Assembly (NCBI RefSeq): GCF_028372415.1
Contig: NC_092875.1
Location: 341,613,123-341,677,122, forward strand
Direction of reading: 5' to 3'
Length of the DNA: 64,000 nt
Origin: Notamacropus eugenii
Lineage: Eukaryota; Chordata; Mammalia; Diprotodontia; Macropodidae
This document shows positions 59,976-64,000 of this stretch, piece by piece (the stretch's first letter is position 1; every line of letters starts with the position of its first letter). The notes beneath the pieces are model-generated. The model was not told the DNA's origin, did not search any database, and saw only the letters and a list, made by a program, of their open reading frames with translations. Made by a program: the position numbers and the translations under genes.

Positions 59976-62900
59976 TAGTTGGAAATCTGAATTGTATGAA
60001 AGATGTTTGGAACACAGTGATAGAAAGTAAGCCAAAGTTATCATTTGTGCAGAGAATTTCTGACAGTTTTTCTCAGTTTTTGGATTCTTTTCTTTTATTG
60101 TCTGTATATGTGTTCTGTCTTTACATGTTCTGTGTGTGTGTGTTTGTGAGTTATTATGGCCAGCTCCATTGTAGCTGGAATTTGGAATATTATCTCTTTC
60201 CCTCCTCCTCCTCCCTTCTCTCTGATGGCTGCAGCATCAGGGAGGAGAATGGGAGAGAGAAAGAGAGAAACTAATACTATTTAGTTTATATGACTGCTAA
60301 ATGCAGTTTTACATAAGAAATACAAGGAAATAATATGTGAAGTTTTAAAGGGACTTTAATCAAAGCCCACTAGGAGTACAACACAGGTATGAAGTTTAAG
60401 GAAAGCATAATAGTTTTGGAAATTATTGGAAAGTTGTTGGTAAAATTCTGTCTCTCTTTCTATCTTCTAACCCTGGCCAGGTTGTGAAGGTGGAGAGAAA
60501 GACGAGAAGAAATTGGGGAAATTTTTCCCCTCATATCAGAAAGGCAGATTGAATAGCATTTTAATTATCTCATGGCTCACCTAAAAGAGAAAAGTTTTTG
60601 TATATGGGATACAACTAAAAGGTAGTTATTTTGGTCACATTTTAAGTGATACATGCCACTCCTAATTGGATGTTTAAGACAGGTCAGAATTTGTTGTATT
60701 ATTTAGCACTAAGGCAAATTGAGAAAATGCATAAATCTGAAAATGAAAAAAGACACCTCAGAGATAGAGCTTTGAACTCCCAAGTGGAAAGGAGGGGACT
60801 AGGCGCCACTGGACTTTGTTCCAGAGTCTCCCTCACTTCCACTTGCAGTTTCACAACTTTTTCTTTCAAAAACATTTTTAAGGAGTGGACACAGATGTAA
60901 AACTTTTAATCCAGAAATGATGTTAGAGAAAGCAATTTGTAATCTGAATTTTGTTGAAACTAAAAGATGTTGGAAAAATTGTGTGTAGCCAGTTATGTTA
61001 TTTAACAATTTTATCAGTCCTACTAACTTTATCTTATAATGTTTTGTAATTGCCATTTAGAAAACCCGCTATTTTCACCTTTGTCTGTTAAAGAAGTTGC
61101 AGCTAAAATAATTTGGTTATCATTTATAAAAGTTGTAAGATTGTTAACTAGTTTTTGAAGTTGCTGTTTTAATGCTAAATTTAAAATTGTTAATTGATTA
61201 CAATGTGTGGAAAGAAATGAATGGAGTAAAAATTTTATCTAGACTGGTTCTGCCTATTCAGAACAGTCCTCCTGTATGTTTGGGGGTTGGCAGGCATGGG
61301 ATTCATGCCAATTCCTTTTATTTTGTAAAACTGCCAAGGCCCCTTTCATGTGGACAAGGTCATCAGTCCTAAGAAAGAAATTTGTTTGGCTTATATAATT
61401 CATAAACAATGAATGTGACTTGCTCAAAAGTTGTAACAAATGTAATAAATAGAAAGGATTTTTAATAATTGACTTTTATATCAGGACAAGAGAAGGAAGA
61501 ATGTTAAATGGAATCTCTTATATATGTGAGTCCTGTTAATCTTCATTGCTTATTGCAACTCCATGGGAATACAAATAACTCTATTTGGCTTTAAGTTGTG
61601 ATTAGTGAAATTTGCTGTTTAAGGTAAAAGCATTTGGGACCATAAATATTTTTGTTTAAGTTTGAATTTGGGTATAGTTGTCTGCATTAAATCAGTATCT
61701 GAAAGAATATGCCACAAGTTACTCAGAGGCACTGTGATCCTGCATCCTGTACTGTTATCAGGTGAAATTTGTACCTGGAGAGGAAACACCGAGGGGACAA
61801 TTCTAGACTCAATCTAGGATGGGATCCTCCTGGTCAGTTCCCCCATTGTGTCCTTTTATAAAGGAATGTTTCCCTACCTGACTGTTCCTGAGTCTGGCTA
61901 TAATACAGATACTGTATGATTGGAAAATTTCACTCCTATCTGAATTCAAACAGAGTCAAAGATGTTTTGTCCTATCATATTTGTTATATCACATGTCCTT
62001 ATTTTTTCCTTCTATAGCAAACTTCTATGATCAATTACAAGTAGTCAGTATAACATGTGAGCTCCTTTGTGTAATCTTACTGGAAAACGATATTATTTTT
62101 ATCTGAAATTGGAACATGTTCAGAAATTTATGTAAATGACTTAAGACTCACCTTAAGATGTCCCTGTTGTTTAAAAGATTTTAAACGCACTAATTTTTCT
62201 TCTGTAATCAGTCTCTTACTGTTACCAATGTAAGATTCTATTATGCACTTTTATTAAAGCATTTTATGATATCTAGGAATTCTGTAATACCTAAGAATTT
62301 GGTTTGTTATAATACTTTGGGAATTCATATTCCTTAGGATATTTTTATACCAACTAAGTTTTAATAAATTTTAATTTTAAAAGGTTTATTTTTGTTTCAA
62401 AGTGAAAAGACAACTATCATTTTAAAAGGTTTCACCTAATCTTCTTTTTAAAAGTTTAGTAACTCTCTTAACATTATGATAAAATGTCAACTGATAAAAA
62501 AAAAGAACAAGAAATATTTTTAGAAGAAATGTTTTTCAAAATAAGGTTAAAGCCTACTAAAATTTTCATTTTCAAGAGAAGGCATTGCTACTTAATATGT
62601 AATGACCTATAAAGCAGAAAAGATCTTGCTGTTTTAATAAGCAAAAGTTAAAATTAATGTGTGAACTTATTAACAACTTAATTTCTAAAGTTTTTTCTTC
62701 CAGATTGAATATAATCAGAAAAAGATAAACAAGCCAATGAAACAACAATGATCATCTATTCAGTTGTGAGATTCAACTTAGAAATCTCTTTTGTTGAAGA
62801 CAATACAGCCATGTTAGTGAACAGTAACAACTTATGCACTATCTTGTCTATAGTAGAAATATAAAGGAATATGAAGCAGTCTAAATGATCAGTTCTAGAG

Positions 62901-63035
62901 ATTTGGAAAGCTAAATACAAGCTTGATCAAAACATATAGAAAGCAGATAAGGACGTTGGGGACAAATGGGGATCATCCAAAGCTCTCCTATCCCTAGATA
63001 GTTACTAAGTATATCAAGAGAGTGTGAGGAAGTCT
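59976..63035 (+). other. Unrecognised AT-rich non-coding interior of the provirus
   Basis: Between the gag relic and the env/integrase relics lie about 3 kb without any protease, reverse transcriptase or RNase H signature and without a long frame (the best are 84-92 codons and unrecognised). A short TG run is at about 60,130. The base composition is AT-rich and unlike the retroviral parts on either side. It could be a replacement of pro-pol in a non-autonomous provirus, a nested unrelated insertion, or extremely decayed pol. Confidence 0.4.
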
Positions 63036-63039
63036 GACA

Positions 63040-63165
63040 GTATTCTCATACCCACCGCACTTCTAGTTATTTTATTCTTACTCCTTTTTGGTCCTTGTTC
63101 GTTTAATCTCTGTGCCAGATTTGTGTCTTCTAGGTTTCTTTGTTCAAGACCATCACCTATCACCC
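63040..63165 (+). pseudogene. env transmembrane-subunit-like end (membrane span and start of tail)
   Basis: One frame reads a hydrophobic span LLVILFLLLFGPCSFN followed by a short tail containing RFVSSR. This pattern (membrane span, FGPC, then F-V-x-x-R) is typical of gammaretrovirus/type-D transmembrane subunits. It is only about 40 codons long, stops by 63,170, and stands 5' of integrase, where env does not belong. 63,170-63,400 after it is unassigned. Confidence 0.5.
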
Positions 63166-63399
63166 TCTGAATCGTCAAGTTCCTCATATTGGTTAAAGAC
63201 CCAACCCCTCCAATGTTGGGACCCTGTGAGACAGGGTCAGCTCTACGTCCAATTTCAGCAGGAAGCAGTTTCAGAAGCCGAGACCTTCATCCCTTATCCC
63301 AAAAATGTGTTGGGTCCTATCTGTTTAAAGGGAGACAGGGTGGGGTGCTTGAGATGTACTTGGGCCCCAGTTCTAACATTACATTTCTCTTTACAAATC

Positions 63400-63860
63400 A
63401 TTCATATTTCAGGAATACCATATAACCCTATAGGTCAGGCAGTAGTAGAAAGGAAGAATAAAACTCTCAACCTGTTCCTTCAAAAACAAAAAGGGGGAAT
63501 GGTTGGTAGGTCCCCTCGGGAGCTTGGCACAGGCCTTATATGTTATTAACAACTTAACCTTAGATTATGACAACCTTACTCCTTCACAAACATTCTTTTC
63601 ATTTTTTGGCCGTAATGATGTCAGAATTATTAGTAAAAAGCAGATTGCACCCCAGCAACAACAGGTGTTTTGGAAGGATGTCAGTGAGGTGTGGAGAGGA
63701 CCTGATAGGGTGGTAACTAGAGGGAGAGGATTTCTTTCTGTCTCCACAGATGGCGAAGTCGTGTGGGTCCAAGAAAGAGATAGGAGACCTGTCCAAGCGA
63801 TAGAGGAGCTGCGCCTGCACAAAAAGACCTGCCGGGGGCGCACAAGAAGAGGAAAGGCTA
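63400..63860 (+). pseudogene. Integrase C-terminal part of pol, one frameshift
   Basis: Starts after an AG-like boundary with GIPYNPIGQAVVERKNKTL, the end of the retroviral integrase catalytic core including the conserved glutamate (VVER). It shifts frame at the AAAAAGGGGG run near 63,497, then continues as a clean frame through a Trp-containing SH3-like C-terminal domain (VFWKDVSEVWRGP; VVTRGRGFLSV; VVWVQERDRRPV). The N-terminal zinc domain and the first catalytic residues are absent. Class II type by resemblance. Confidence 0.78.
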
Positions 63861-64000
63861 AAGGAGATACCAGACAGATTCTCATTGGGCTCCTCTTTTT
63901 ACTGAATTCCCTTAACTTGGTTAAGGCTGACAAAAATGGGACTGTGACAGCACGAGGGGACAACACTTTCCATGTCACTTGTTTGAACTGCTCTGTGAAT
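63861..64000 (+). pseudogene. Start of an env-like frame (leader and beginning of surface subunit), cut by window end
   Basis: Directly after the integrase C-terminal domain and in the same frame comes an Arg/Lys-rich stretch, a hydrophobic signal-like segment (ILIGLLFLLNSLNLVKA) and a short Cys-containing stretch with N-linked glycosylation motifs (NGT, NCS). Location and composition fit an env leader. No stop separates it from integrase up to position 64,000. Confidence 0.5.

Noticed and set aside
1..64000. CRISPR arrays, tRNA or rRNA genes, operons
   Set aside because: No regularly spaced repeats with unique spacers, no cloverleaf with A/B boxes outside SINE heads, and the DNA is clearly mammalian.

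Overview
This is nuclear DNA of a mammal, most probably a marsupial. It is AT-rich, has introns with GT/AG splice sites, and is dominated by interspersed repeats: CORE-SINE/MIR copies, tRNA/RTE-type SINEs of the MAR1 kind, L2 and CR1/L3 fragments, L1, and several copies of a half-length L1 (5' UTR + ORF1 + 3' region, no ORF2). There is no bacterial signature: no operons, CRISPR, rRNA or tRNA genes.

Only two host genes can be supported. The last coding exon of RPRD1A (+ strand, 20,891-21,040) encodes the C-terminal 49 residues, followed by a long AT-rich 3' UTR with several AATAAA signals, the most distal good one at 29,580. Facing it on the - strand is C18orf21 (reported as an RNase MRP subunit), whose five coding exons can all be assembled: 47,477-47,553, a 23-nt microexon 47,232-47,254, 41,958-42,157, 40,105-40,319 and 38,000-38,153. 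They give a 222-residue zinc-ribbon protein. The two genes converge tail to tail, as I recall for human 18q12.2. The C18orf21 promoter lies in a CpG island (about 46,850-48,260) with ETS, NRF1, SP1 and E-box motifs.

Layout. 1-14,905: probably the last RPRD1A intron, almost filled by antisense half-L1/L1 copies; two are bounded by target-site duplications and one is nested inside an older L1. 14,906-20,890: rest of the intron with SINEs and a long (TG)n. 20,891-29,600: RPRD1A terminal exon and 3' region, containing a diverged 200-bp direct repeat. 29,600-38,000: intergenic, with a second nested L1 insertion. 38,000-47,553: C18orf21. 48,260-58,680: intergenic repeats, including an RTE remnant, a solo-LTR-like piece, MAR1 SINEs and a half-L1. 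58,685-64,000: a degraded class II (betaretrovirus-like) endogenous provirus with LTR, tRNA-Lys1,2 primer site, gag remnant, about 3 kb of unrecognised non-coding DNA, an out-of-place env-TM-like fragment, then integrase running in frame into an env-leader-like segment at the window edge.

Most open frames in the window are repeat relics or chance frames. I found no clear new system. The least explained items are the provirus interior and gene order, the direct repeat beside RPRD1A, and a small unidentified frame at 48,898-49,092.
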